64,000 bases of DNA from Dipteronia dyeriana (lineage: Eukaryota; Streptophyta; Magnoliopsida; Sapindales; Sapindaceae): assembly GCA_032871835.1 (NCBI GenBank), contig CM065296.1:118802146-118866145 (forward strand). The letters are read 5' to 3'. Each line of letters starts with the position of its first letter. Within the stretch, counting starts at the first letter, position 1. Shown piece after piece: positions 21,724 to 32,100 of the stretch. The notes below the pieces were generated by a model. It did not search any database. It was not told the DNA's origin and saw nothing but the letters and a program-made list of their open reading frames with translations. The position numbers and the translations under genes were made by a program.

Positions 21724-23703
21724 GGGCTCAAAAAATAAATAATACTTTTTGGAGGTGACGTTTCAACACTATCACTGATTTTACGACTTATGTTTAAAAG
21801 ACACCTATTATGGTGAACGGGCAAAAATACCCCCAATAGTTGTTTCATCAGAATATTTGATATATTTGATTCATTTTTTTACAGTGAGAGTTATGAAATA
21901 GAGAGAAAGTTTCATTGAAACTCAGGCACTACGCAGACGTATTCGGAGGTCGAGCTGCCCGGTCAGCGCCCCCAGAGCTTTTTTTTTCTAGTTAGTACTT
22001 AATATGTTCGAAATATAATTACAAAAGGCTCAGAGCCTTTAGTAAAAGTCTCGAACCCAGTAAAAGTCTCGAACCCAGTAAAAGTCTCGAACCCAGTAAA
22101 AGTCTCGAGCTTTTTTGGTAAGGGTTCGAGCTTTTTTACCAAGTGTCCGAACTTTTTCTACTGGGTTCGAGCTTTTTTGCCCAAGTGTCCGAGCTTTTTT
22201 TCACTTGATTCGAGACTTTTTGTCAAGTTAAAAAAAAGCTCGGCACTATTCGAGTTTTTTTGCCAAGTGCCCGAGCTTTTTTGCACTTGATTCGAGACTT
22301 TTTGCCAAGTTAAAAAAAAAGCTCGGACACTTGACAAAAAGTCTTGAATCAAGTGCAAAAAAGCTCGTGCACTTGGCAAAAAAGCTCGATTCGAGCTTTT
22401 TTACCAAGTGCCCGAGCTCTTTTGCACTTGATTCGAGACTTTTTGCCAAGTTAAAAAAAAACTCGGGCACTTGGCAAAAAGTCTCGAATCGAGCTGTTTT
22501 GCCAAGTGCCCGAGCTTTTTTGCACTTGATTCGAGACTTTTTGCCAAGTTAAAAAAAAAGCTCGAGCACTTGACTTTCGAGCTTTTTTACCAAGTGCCCG
22601 AGCTTTTTTACACTTGATTCGAGACTTTTTGCCAAGTTAAAAAAAAGCTCGAGCACTTGACTTTCGAGCTTTTTTACCAAGTGCCCGAGCTTTTTTACAC
22701 TTGATTCGAGACTTTTTGCCATGTTAAAAAAAAGTTCGGGCACCTGGCAAAAAGTCTCGAATCGAGCTTTTTTGCACTTGATTCGAGACTTTTTGCCAAG
22801 TTAAAAAAAAGCTCTGGCATTTGGTAAAAAGTCTCGAATCAAGTGCAAAAAAGCTCGGGCACTTGGCAAAAAGTCTCGAATCGAGCTTTTTTACCTAGTG
22901 CCCGAGCTTTTTTGCACTTGATTCGAGACTTTTTGCCAAGTTAAAAAAAAGCTCGGGCACTTGGCAAAAAGTCTCGAATCGAGCTTTTTTGCCAAGTGCC
23001 CGAGCTTTTTTGCACTTGATTCGAGACTTTTTGCCAAGTTAAAAAAAAAATTCGGACACTTGGTAAAAAAGCTCGAACCCATTAAAAAAAACTTGGGCAC
23101 TTGGCAAAAAAACTCGAATCGAGCTTTTTTACCAAGTGCCCGAGCTTTTTTGTCAAGTGCCCGAGCTTTTGTTTACTTGATTCGAGCTTTTCTGACAAAA
23201 AAACTCGAAGACAAATCAAAAAAACTTGGAAGAATATAAAAAAACTCATAATTATATCAAAATAGCTCGGACACTAATAAAAAAGGCTCGAAGTATTTTT
23301 AAAAAGTCTTGAACAGAATCTGGAGACTAAATGTTCATACATGTTCATACAAAGATTGAGACAACAAATTATAACGAATGAATACATTGTTAAACCACAC
23401 AGAAATATATGATAATGTATAAAAGAAGATCACAAACATATGTTATTTTTTTTAACATAATCTGGAGAGAGACAAGTTTTTTGGAGAGAGATGAGTTGTA
23501 GATCGATTTTCAGACAACTATTTTGGAGGGAGAGGAATTATCGTTTTCAAAGTGTAAATAGAAACACAATGAGAATAAAAATAGATTATTTAAGGGTAAT
23601 TTGGGTAGTTCACCGTAATAGGTGTCTTTTAAACTTAAGTTATTAAAACGGTGATATCATTACAACACACACATAAACAGGTGACATATCTCACAATTTT
23701 TAT
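21724..23703. mobile_element. MULE-like element with minisatellite, copy B
   Basis: A reverse-orientation copy of 11050-12372. It begins GGGCTCAAAAAATAAATAAT and ends with the reverse complement of the copy A left end. TATTTTTTTTAA occurs at 21712-21723 and again at 23701-23712, so a 9-bp target duplication fits within it. The site lies in the 3' flank of the GLOX fragment: TTCACAGACGGTATTT before and GTTTATAATTGAACAC after are contiguous in copy 2 (39840-39895), an internal empty site. The array (about 22020-23290) is much longer than in copy A. Peptide frames inside it are artefacts. Confidence 0.85.
22020..23290. repeat. Minisatellite of mirrored CTCGAG/GCCAAGT words
   Basis: Repeating unit of roughly 75-100 bp made of TTGATTCGAGACTTTTTGCC, AAGTTAAAAAAAAGCTCG, GGCACTTGGCAAAAA and the inverse words CAAGTGCCCGAGCTTTTT. 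The half-units lie in both orientations, so almost any stretch can form a hairpin. Units differ by oligo-A length and by deletions, as in arrays grown by slippage or unequal exchange. Confidence 0.85.
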
Positions 23704-24218
23704 TTTTTTTAAATTTGTGTTTATAATTGAACACTTTTAAATTATATTAATTATTTATATTATCTTTTTATTCTTTTTATATGTATCTATACATGAAGAG
23801 GTTCGAGTCCAATTATATTTATTTTAAAATTATACATAGTTATACATAATGATGTATGTATACAAAGTTTTCTCATCGAGAGTATAGGACAGCTTCTGTC
23901 AGACTCTTACAGGTAACACCATATTTATGGTAATACTCCATAAGGAAACGTAAAGATTGACAATCACGATGGATTATGGAACTATATGTGTGTGAAAAAA
24001 AGTTGTTATTATTATAGTATAGAAACTTAGACGACGTACGTATATAGATGAATAATATTCCAGACTTTTGGATGAATCTCTTTTTTTTTTTGCTTTTTTT
24101 TTTCAATGTGTGATAATATACGTGTACACAATTGTATTAATTGCACATCATGAAGAGAAAATCAAATGTGAAAGATAAGAATATTATTAGACGCGGCTTT
24201 TAGACTTGTAGAGCTGGT
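23704..24218. other. 3' flank of the GLOX fragment, distal to MULE copy B
   Basis: Non-coding. It continues the flank homology with copy 2: GTTTATAATTGAACACTTTT, CAGACTCTTACAGG, TTTATGGTAATACTCCA and GGAACTATATGTGTGTG. It ends at the LTR element starting at 24219. Confidence 0.6.
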
Positions 24219-24749
24219 TGTCACGGGTTTAAAGTTTGCGCAGCACACCCGTGCGGCACTTAGACAAATTCTATGAGAATGTTGCTAAGTAAGCCTTACA
24301 AGACAGATTTGAGAGAAAAGAGTAGAAGAGCTTGAAGGGAAAACAAAGATTGTATTGCTATGAAGGAAGCTTTACAATGCTTTGGATACTAGAATACTTG
24401 AGTTTCTAGGATGATTTACAAATGAGGGGGGTTGGCTATTTATAGGTGAGCCACCTCCTTAAGGAAGGTTCTAGATTAATCTAGTCTAATAAAGGAGATT
24501 AAGTCTCCAGAATATTCTACACCTAGCTAGAATACTCTACATGTATTTACATGCCTTTACAAGGTTCTAGATTATTCTACAACTATCTAGCTAAATTCTA
24601 GAATGGTGTAGAGAGGGTTGGGTTGCTAGAGACTTCCAGAAGCTTGACCAATGCTGGAATTGTGGAGAAGTCTCTAGAATCTTCCAAGAGCTTGACATAG
24701 TTGTGGCCTTTGTTGGGCTCCTGGGCTTGACAGCTTGCGGCCCGTGACA
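24219..24749 (-). repeat. 3' LTR of gag-protease element
   Basis: 531 bp, TGTCACGGG...CCCGTGACA, matching 26767-27298 with only about nine differences seen by eye, so insertion was fairly recent. The minus-strand promoter shows TATAAATA (24437-24444). Upstream of it in transcription direction lie HSE-like motifs: AGAATATTCT (24509-24518), TTCTAGAA (24596-24603), TTCCAGAAGCTT (24634-24645) and AGAATCTTCCAAGAG (24676-24690). A minus-strand polypurine tract GGTGGGGGAGGA adjoins at 24750-24761. Confidence 0.9.
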
Positions 24750-24893
24750 TCCTCCCCCACCTAAGTTCGCAACGTCCTCGTTGCGTGGGCGCTGAGTATG
24801 TTGGAGTTGGCCACAAGTTGGTTCATTCCTGCGGAAGGTCTTCGGCTTGGGAAGCCTCCCTTGAGAGACGGAATTCGAGTCTAGCATCCTTAG

Positions 24894-26722
24894 CTAGACG
24901 CAAGTGGGCTGGCTAGGTTTCGAAGGTGATCCAGCATCTTGGGTGCCTTCTCTCGGTGCCTTCGATCGCTTCCCATGGCTTGTGCGCTTCTTACTCATTC
25001 GAATGCCTACAATCGGCTGGTTCTGTGGAGAAGTGGGAGAAATTGGTGTCTCCTCGAGCCGTACGGTGGATAGCATCCTACATGGCTGTGGTATGCGTCC
25101 CACCGGGATGGTGAGTACCTTGCCCCCGTTAAGAATGCTAAGTGAGTTCGCAGCGGGTAGGGGGAAAGCATTGGCTTGCTCAAAGAACGCCATGCCTAGC
25201 ACCACTTGGTAGTCATCTAAGGGAACCACCGAGAAGTTGAGCTTTCCACTCCATGGGCCTAGGTGGACAATGACGTCTTTTGCTGTGCCATCAATTTGCT
25301 TGGCCGGAGAGTTGGCAGCTTTAATGATGGCGTATTCACCATTGGTGATGCGAAGACCAAGTCGTTTGGCTTCGTCTGTTGAGATAAAGTTGTGCGTTGC
25401 CCCGGTGTCTAGCATTGCACGAACTGGTTTGCCTTTGATGTTGGCGTTCACGAACATGAGGCCTTTGGTAAGTGGAGGAGGCACGGGTTGCCCTTTGAGT
25501 GCATAAAGCTGTTGGAGAGAACTCATGCTTGTTTGGGGCTCAATTGCCTTAGTTTCTTCTAGTTGGGTAACCATGGCATTGAGCATCTTTCGCTTTGGGC
25601 AGTCACGTACCCAATGTGGCCCATCACAAATGAAGCATGGATTCTTCGGTTTGATCAAAACGGGTTTGCCTCCATTGGCGTTGTCACGCCGGTTATCGCC
25701 ATTGGGAGTTCTGTTTGGTCCTTCGCTCTTGCGATTGTGGTCTTTAGACTCGTCTCCCCCACCTTTTTCATGGTTGTCGGCCATTTCCTTTATCTTGGTG
25801 AGGTCGGCAAGGGATTCTGCGGCGGCGATGGCTGCATCAATGTCTTGCACGTTCGCCTTTCTAGCTCCACTCTCGCCCATTCCTTGAGACCGTCCATGAA
25901 GAGAAATAGTTTGTCTTTATCGGACATATCTTCGATCTCGAGGATTAAGGTAGAGAACTCCTTGATGTAGTCATGGATGGATCCAGACTGCTTGAGGAGA
26001 CGAAGGCGGCTACGGGCCTCCTTATCGGCGTTGGTTAGCGAGAACTGCCTCTTGAGTTCTCGTTTGAAGTCTTCCCATATGCGGATGGGGTGGATAGTAT
26101 CACCATGCTTGCGTCGCCACCATAGTTGAGCAGAATCCCGAAGGAAGGTGGGAGCATTGGTGATCCGTGTAATGTCATCCCTAACTCCCTTGGCCTCAAA
26201 GTATTGTTCTAGGCCGAAGAGGAAGTTTTCCACTTCCATGGCGTTACGATTGCCGTTGAATGTGGATGGCTTAGGGATTTGGATGGCGCCCCATGTACTC
26301 GTGCTAGCGAAGGCACCATTGCCATAAGTTGGGTTGTTTTTGAACGAAGTCCATTCGGTGCGAACTTCATCCATCTCGACTCGAATGGCCCGCAACTCTT
26401 GCTCGACGAAGGTGCGAGTGTTGCGGATTTCTTCAGTAAATTGGCAGATTTCCTCCCGAATGCCCTTCTGGAACTCTTGTAGCATTGCCTTGGTCGCCTG
26501 AGCTATTATGGCTTAATTGGTTTCTAGGCCATCGAGATGGTCGACCACGGTGCTCAAGGTGGTTTGCATTTCGGAGAGGGCTTCATCGTGGACATCCACG
26601 CGAGATTCCAAAGCGTCCATGGACGGACCCTTGGACTTGCTACGCTTGGTGCGAGTGAGTTGCTCGCCACGACCATGCGCTTGCTCTTCCACTATAGCAG
26701 CAACTTCGCTATCGGAGGCCAT
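24894..26722 (-). pseudogene. gag-protease polyprotein, two lesions
   Basis: Starts MASDSEVAAIVEEQAHGRGE at 26722, continues through a coiled-coil-like region and the Ty3/gypsy-type gag core (PKPSTFNGNRNAMEVENFL, later LWWRRKHGD and REFSL-like RQFSLTNADKEARSRL). A zinc knuckle follows, CFICDGPHWVRDC, with one residue fewer than the usual CX2CX4HX4C. The aspartic protease has LDTGATHNFIS and the VVLGMAFF turn. Lesions: a stop at 26514-26516 after GLETN (probably CAA to TAA) and a one-base loss near 25858 between VELERR and NVQDIDAAIA. The frame ends at 24894, shortly before the 3' LTR, so pol was never longer in this copy or was deleted. Confidence 0.85.
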
Positions 26723-26750
26723 GACTCGTGCTAGCTGTGGTTGCTTAATC

Positions 26751-26764
26751 AGGCTCTGATACCA
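26751..26764 (-). promoter_or_regulatory. Primer-binding site (initiator-Met tRNA)
   Basis: The minus strand reads TTGGTATCAGAGCC directly inside the 5' LTR edge at 26767. TGGTATCAGAGC is the usual plant LTR-element primer site. Confidence 0.9.
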
Positions 26765-26766
26765 AC

Positions 26767-27298
26767 TGTCACGGGCTTAGAGTTTACGCAGCACACCCGT
26801 GCGGCACTTAGGCAAATTCTATGAGAATGTTGCTAAGTAAGCCTTACAAGACAGATTTGAGAGAAAAGAGTAGAAGAGCTTGAAGGGAAAACAAAGATTG
26901 TATTGCTATGAAGGAAGCTTTACAATGCTTTGGATACTAGAATGCTTGAGTTTCTATGATGATTTACAAATGAGGGGGGGTTGGCTATTTATAGGTGAGC
27001 CACCTCCTTAAGGAAGGTTCTAGATTAATCTAGTCTAATAAAGGAGATTAAGTCTCCAGAATATTCTACACCTAGCTAGAATACTCTACATGTATTTACA
27101 TGCCTTTACAAGGTTCTAGATTATTCTACAACTATCTAGCTAAATTCTAGAATGGTGTAGAGAGGGTTGGGTTGCTAGAGACTTCCAGAAGCTTGACCAA
27201 TGCTGGAATTATGGAGAAGTCTCTAGAATCTTCCAAGAGCTTGGCATAGTTGTGGCCTTTGTTGGGCTCCTGGGCTTGACAGCTTGCGGCCCGTGACA
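26767..27298 (-). repeat. 5' LTR of gag-protease element
   Basis: Matches 24219-24749 almost base for base, with the same HSE-like motifs and TATAAATA at 26986-26993 on the minus strand. This is the copy that would drive transcription of the element. Confidence 0.9.
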
Positions 27299-27390
27299 TG
27301 GTGCTGTTTACAATATACACAGATACACATCATGAAGATAGGCATATTAAATTAATATTATTGATTTATATATATATATTATTTTACAAA

Positions 27391-28086
27391 TGGGATAATA
27401 ATTCTGGTGACCATCAACTCTTGCCACCATTATTAAAATGACCTGATGACCATCAACTTTTACAACTACTATCAAAATGGCAACGGGATGGGGAATTGGT
27501 TTTTAAATAACCATTTTAGGTAAACAATATTACACTAATGGTCATTTCATCCAATTCCATCAAATGAGTGGTATTTTGGTAAATAAGAGGAAGTCATTAA
27601 TTTATTTTATATATTTTTTTGAAATAAATTTTTTCCTTTGATTTTTAAAACAAATAATTATATGTAATGTGTGTGTATATACGTATAACATATCTATATA
27701 TATATAAATTCTTTTCAACTTACCTCAAATATATTTTTTAGAATTTGTAACCTTAATCTTCTCAAAAAAGAATATATATATATATATACATGTTTGATAT
27801 ATATGTTATACGTATATACATACAATAAATATAATTATTTGTTACAAAAAATAAAAGAAAAATTGATTTCAAAAAAATATTTAAAATAAATTAATGATAT
27901 CCTCTTATTTACCAAAATACCACTTACTGGATAGATTTGGATGAAAATAGATGAAATTATAGAAATGGATGGAATGACCATTAGTGTAACATTGTTTACC
28001 AAAAATGGTCATTTTAAAATCAATCCCACATCCGGTGATCATATTGATAATGGTGACAAGAGTTAATGGTCACCATGGTAATTATC
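27391..28086. mobile_element. Long-TIR MULE-like MITE
   Basis: Inverted repeats of about 200-300 bp: GGTGACCATCAACTCTTG near the left end matches, reversed, CAAGAGTTAATGGTCACC near 28060, and TTTACCAAAAATGGTCATTT is mirrored near 27515. An identical 9-mer TTTTACAAA flanks both sides (27382-27390 and 28087-28095), the MULE target-duplication length. The centre (27660-27810) is a TATATA-rich partial palindrome. No coding sequence. Confidence 0.85.
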
Positions 28087-28095
28087 TTTTACAAA

Positions 28096-28489
28096 ATTTT
28101 ATTAGGAAGAGCTAAAACCACCCAACCAAGCAACTCAAAGCAAGAACAAAGCCAATAAGACCAAACCCCAAACGAGGCACCAGAGAAAACCCCAATACAG
28201 TCTTGTGCGCTAACTACAATACACCTCGGTAACATATTTGTGTTGGCATTGGAAAGATAGCTCTCCCGTGTCTCATAGTATTGGGGTTCGTGATATTTTA
28301 TATTAAACTGTATTATACTGCATTAAATAATAAAATCTCTCTACTTTGCATTAGTTAATACGGTATTAAATTGTATTAGCTAATATAATACATTAAATAG
28401 TGCAAAACAAACAAAGCATTATATTGTCTTATTCTATAAACAAACAAACGAGCCATTACTATTGAGTTTAAATTAATATTGGAGATTTC
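28096..28489. other. Non-coding; AT-rich MITE-like stretch
   Basis: Nothing coding. From about 28285 to 28470 the sequence (TATTAAACTGTATTATACTG, later AACAAACAAACGAGCC) resembles the AT-rich MITE at 40332-40815, which has ATTAGACTGTATTAAATTAT and AACAAACAAGC. Ends were not resolved. Confidence 0.4.
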
Positions 28490-28797
28490 CAGGGTATCAT
28501 CCTTTCCTCGATCTTTCATCAACTGCAAAGTTGTTAGTTTTTCAACATTATTTATCATATGCGTTTTTAGCTAATTGTATCCGATCTATAATTGCTAGTT
28601 AATCTAGTCATTACTAAAAAGGATACTAAAATTTAAACGAATACATAATTCAAAATCAGCATATAGTGTATAGCTAGTTATATTATATGAATTACAATCG
28701 GCATGCATAGACATGCAAAAAGGTTACATTCTGCAAAGATATTAGGCTATTAGCCTATAACGTTGCGAAAAGCATGTCACTGAGTTAATATCAACCT
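28490..28797. repeat. Duplicated flank unit, left of copia
   Basis: TTAGTTTTTCAACATTATTT, GATCTATAATTG, ATAGTGTATAGCTAG and AAAAAGGTTACA occur here and in the same order at 35387-35690. The middle part also matches 17120-17210, downstream of GLOX copy 1, so this belongs to the duplicated GLOX flank. Confidence 0.8.
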
Positions 28798-29150
28798 TGT
28801 TGGTGGGATGATATGGTTGAGGTCACTTGTGGTGCACCTCTGAGAGAGATTTTGAATACAAATACAATGAAAGGAGAAGCTTTTTTATATATCTCTCTAG
28901 ATTTTTTACACAGCTTCATACATTTTCAATACAATTTTCAATACAATTTTCATCTCTTTATATAGGAAAATAAAATGAGCTAAACAACAAATAACAATAA
29001 AAGCAAATCAACTGGTTGATGGTAGTTGGGAGTTGGCTTTTTGAAAATTTTGGATGGTAGTTGAAGCCATATGATGGCCGGTTTCTAGAAGAGGTGGGAA
29101 GGTGGTTGGCTGAAAGTTGTAATGGCTGATGTCAAGTTTATTTTTCAACA
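28798..29150 (-). repeat. 3' LTR of copia element
   Basis: 353 bp, TG...CA, aligned with 35048-35386. It is longer, in part through a repeated CAATACAATTTTC segment. A minus-strand polypurine tract adjoins its inner edge. Confidence 0.9.
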
Positions 29151-29199
29151 TCCCCCCTTAAACTTGACTCTCCATGTTTTGCCATACCAAGCATTATCT

Positions 29200-32100
29200 T
29201 TAGTCTTGAAAACACGTCATGTTTGAGCGACTTGGTGAAAATATCAGCAATTTGATCATATGTCATGCAAGAGACTAGTTCCACCTCCTTATTCTTCACA
29301 TGCTATCTGATGAAATGATATCGTGTATCAATATGTTTGCTTCTTTCATGGAATATTGGATTCTTTGCTAGCGCAATCGCTGACCGATTGTCGATGTAGA
29401 CCTCTGTGGGATTATCTTATAGAAATCCCAAGTACTTCAACACATTCCTGATCCAGATACCATGACAAACAGCTGAGCAAGCAACAACGTACTCAGTTTC
29501 ATATGATGACAATGTCACAATGACCATGTGAACGTTGTATCTCCCATAAAAAACGTAAAGCCTGTCGTGCTTTTACGTTCATCCAGATCTCTTCCCCAAT
29601 CAATGTCTGAATAGCCAATCAACCTACAATCTTCACATTTGGTATAAAATATACCATCATCAATTGTACCTTTTATGTAGCGAAGTATCCTCTTTGCATC
29701 ATTTAGGTGAGACTGGTTAGGAGTCTCCATATATCTGCTGACTAATCCAACTCCATAAAGTATATCTGGTCTGGTACACATCAAGTATCTCAAGCTTCCA
29801 ACCAAGCTCTTGAAATAGGTTGGATCAATATCTCTTTTTTCATTCTTTCTTAACTCCAATCTTGTTTCTACTGGAGTTGTGACAGGATTGCATTTTTCCA
29901 TACCAAATCTCTTTAGAATTTCTTTTGCATAAGTACTCTGGGAGATGAAGATACCTTTTTCGCTTTGCACAACTTCAATACCAAGAAAATGAGCCATTAG
30001 ACCAATGTCCATCATCTCAAATTATTTCACCATTATCCGTTTGAAATCTTCAAACATAGCTTGATTGTTGCCGGTGAAGATCAAATCATCAACATATAGA
30101 CATGCATATAACAAGCTTCCATCAGTCTCATTCTTCAAATAAAGTGCATGCTCATACGAACATTCCTCGAATCCGTTCTCTTGGAAGTAATCATCAATCC
30201 TCGTGTTCCATGCACGGGGTGCTTGCTTTAAACCATATAGAGTGATTAACACTGAAAAATGTATGTTTACTAAGGGATAATATCATCATTTTACACTTCC
30301 AATATGGTTTATTCCTCAATTTAGACATAATTTCGTTCGTTCACTTAAATAAATGTGTTGTGTAGTAATCAGTGTATTTTTCTTTATATTTCAGAGGTAA
30401 TTCGATCAATTCAGAATCATGGAGAAGTTAGATGGCAAAAAAAACATAATTTTCAAGTTTAGAACGTCAAAAAACCTTAGGAAGACCACGAATGACATTT
30501 TCGTAATTTTGACTATTCACAGTTGACTTTCACTGTTCACTGTTCAAGGTTCAATGTTCAATGTTCACAGTTTACTTTCACTGTTCATTCACAGATGCGT
30601 TACTGTTCACTCACAGATGCGTTACTGTTCAATGTCACTGTTCACTATTCACTTCACGGACGGGTTACTGTTCACTGATGATGTGGCAAAATCTGGACGC
30701 TCAATTCTAAATTCATCTGATGGTCAATTTTCATCCGTATTTTGTATAAATAGGGGGCCTCTCCCCCCTAATTTTCATATTCTGAATCAAAATATGATGT
30801 TAGATTTGTGAAATTCTCTCTCTTTTGTTCTCAAATTCTCAGTTTAAATAAAATAGTTATTTTATAGTTAAATTATGTCTGACTAATTTTATATAGCTGG
30901 GGCCGAAGGTGATACTATTGGTATGGAAAATATGATCCAATTTTGGTAAGTTTATTATTTTTTACTTTCTCCCCTCTGATCTTTGTGGATTTTTTGACCC
31001 ACTGTAGATAGACATATATTATCTAGCACAGTGAGTACTTTACCCATATTTATCATAGAGTGATTTCTCCCCTCTGATCTTTGTGGAGTTTTTGACTCAT
31101 TGTAGACAGACAAATATTGTCTAGCACATGAGTATTTATACCCATATCTATCAGAGAGTGGTCAGTGGAGTGGAATATCATCCCATTAATCTGGACTAAA
31201 TATTAATTATTGGATCATATTCGAATTACCAACAGTTGATCCCTTAGTCCCAATTTTAATTTTAATTGATTTACAATTTATAACAAGCTTAGTAATTAAT
31301 CTAAATAATTAATTCTACAAGGACAAGTGAACAACCTCTATGTGGTTCGACCCGGTCTTACCGGTTAATTTATTACTTTGACACTCTTATACTTGAGAGT
31401 ATGAACACTTCTTTAGGACGTGTCATAGAGCTTTCTTCAGTCTGCAAACTTTATCTTCTTTACCTTTCTTCACATATCCAGGTGGTTGCTCCACGTAGAT
31501 TTCTTCTTCAAGAAAGCCATTCAGGAATGCTGACTTTACGTCAAGTTGGTAAATTTTCCAACTTTTCTGGACTGCCAATGATATTAGCAATTTGATGGTC
31601 TCTATTCTGGCAACCGGAGTAGAGACTTCTTCGTAATCAACTATTTCCTTATGTTTATAGCCTTTTGCTACAAGTCTGACCTTGTATTTCTGGACTTCTC
31701 CTTTCGTATTCCTTTTGGTCTTGTAGACCCATTTCACTCCGATGGTTTTTTGGCCTTTTGGGAGATTAGTCAACTCCCATGTCTTGTTCTTTTCAATGGA
31801 TCGAATCTCTTCATCCATTGCACTTCTCCATTTTCTTTCTTTGTTAGCCTCTTTAAAGCTAACTGAATCACTTGTCATTAGCAGACAATACAGAGTAATG
31901 TCTTCTTCTACCTGTTCTGTATTTTCATACAGATTTTCTAGGCTACGTGTCCCTCTAGGCATCATATCTGAAAAATCATGTTCAATCGGTGATGGAGCAT
32001 CATACCTTTGTGGTGAAGAGGAACCACGTTGAAGAGTCTGCTGATTTCTGGGTATTTGTGGCTCTATATCCACTTCTCTTATCTCTTCTTCAGATATCAA

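Larger units (their letters stand above)
24219..27298 (-). mobile_element. TR-GAG-like LTR element (gag and protease only)
   Basis: Two LTRs of about 531 bp enclose about 2 kb on the minus strand. The primer-binding site next to the 5' LTR reads TTGGTATCAGAGCC (26751-26764), matching initiator-Met tRNA. The outer flanks CTGGT and TGGTG share TGGT, as a shifted or damaged target duplication would. The interior codes gag and an aspartic protease but no reverse transcriptase, RNase H or integrase, so it needs enzymes from elsewhere. Non-autonomous gag-only LTR elements (TR-GAGs) are known from plants; this one also keeps a protease. Confidence 0.85.

Noticed and set aside
25563..25970. Plus-strand frames opposite the gag-protease region (24904-25970, 26279-26759)
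   Set aside because: Shadows of the minus-strand gag-protease coding sequence, which has recognisable zinc-knuckle and protease motifs.
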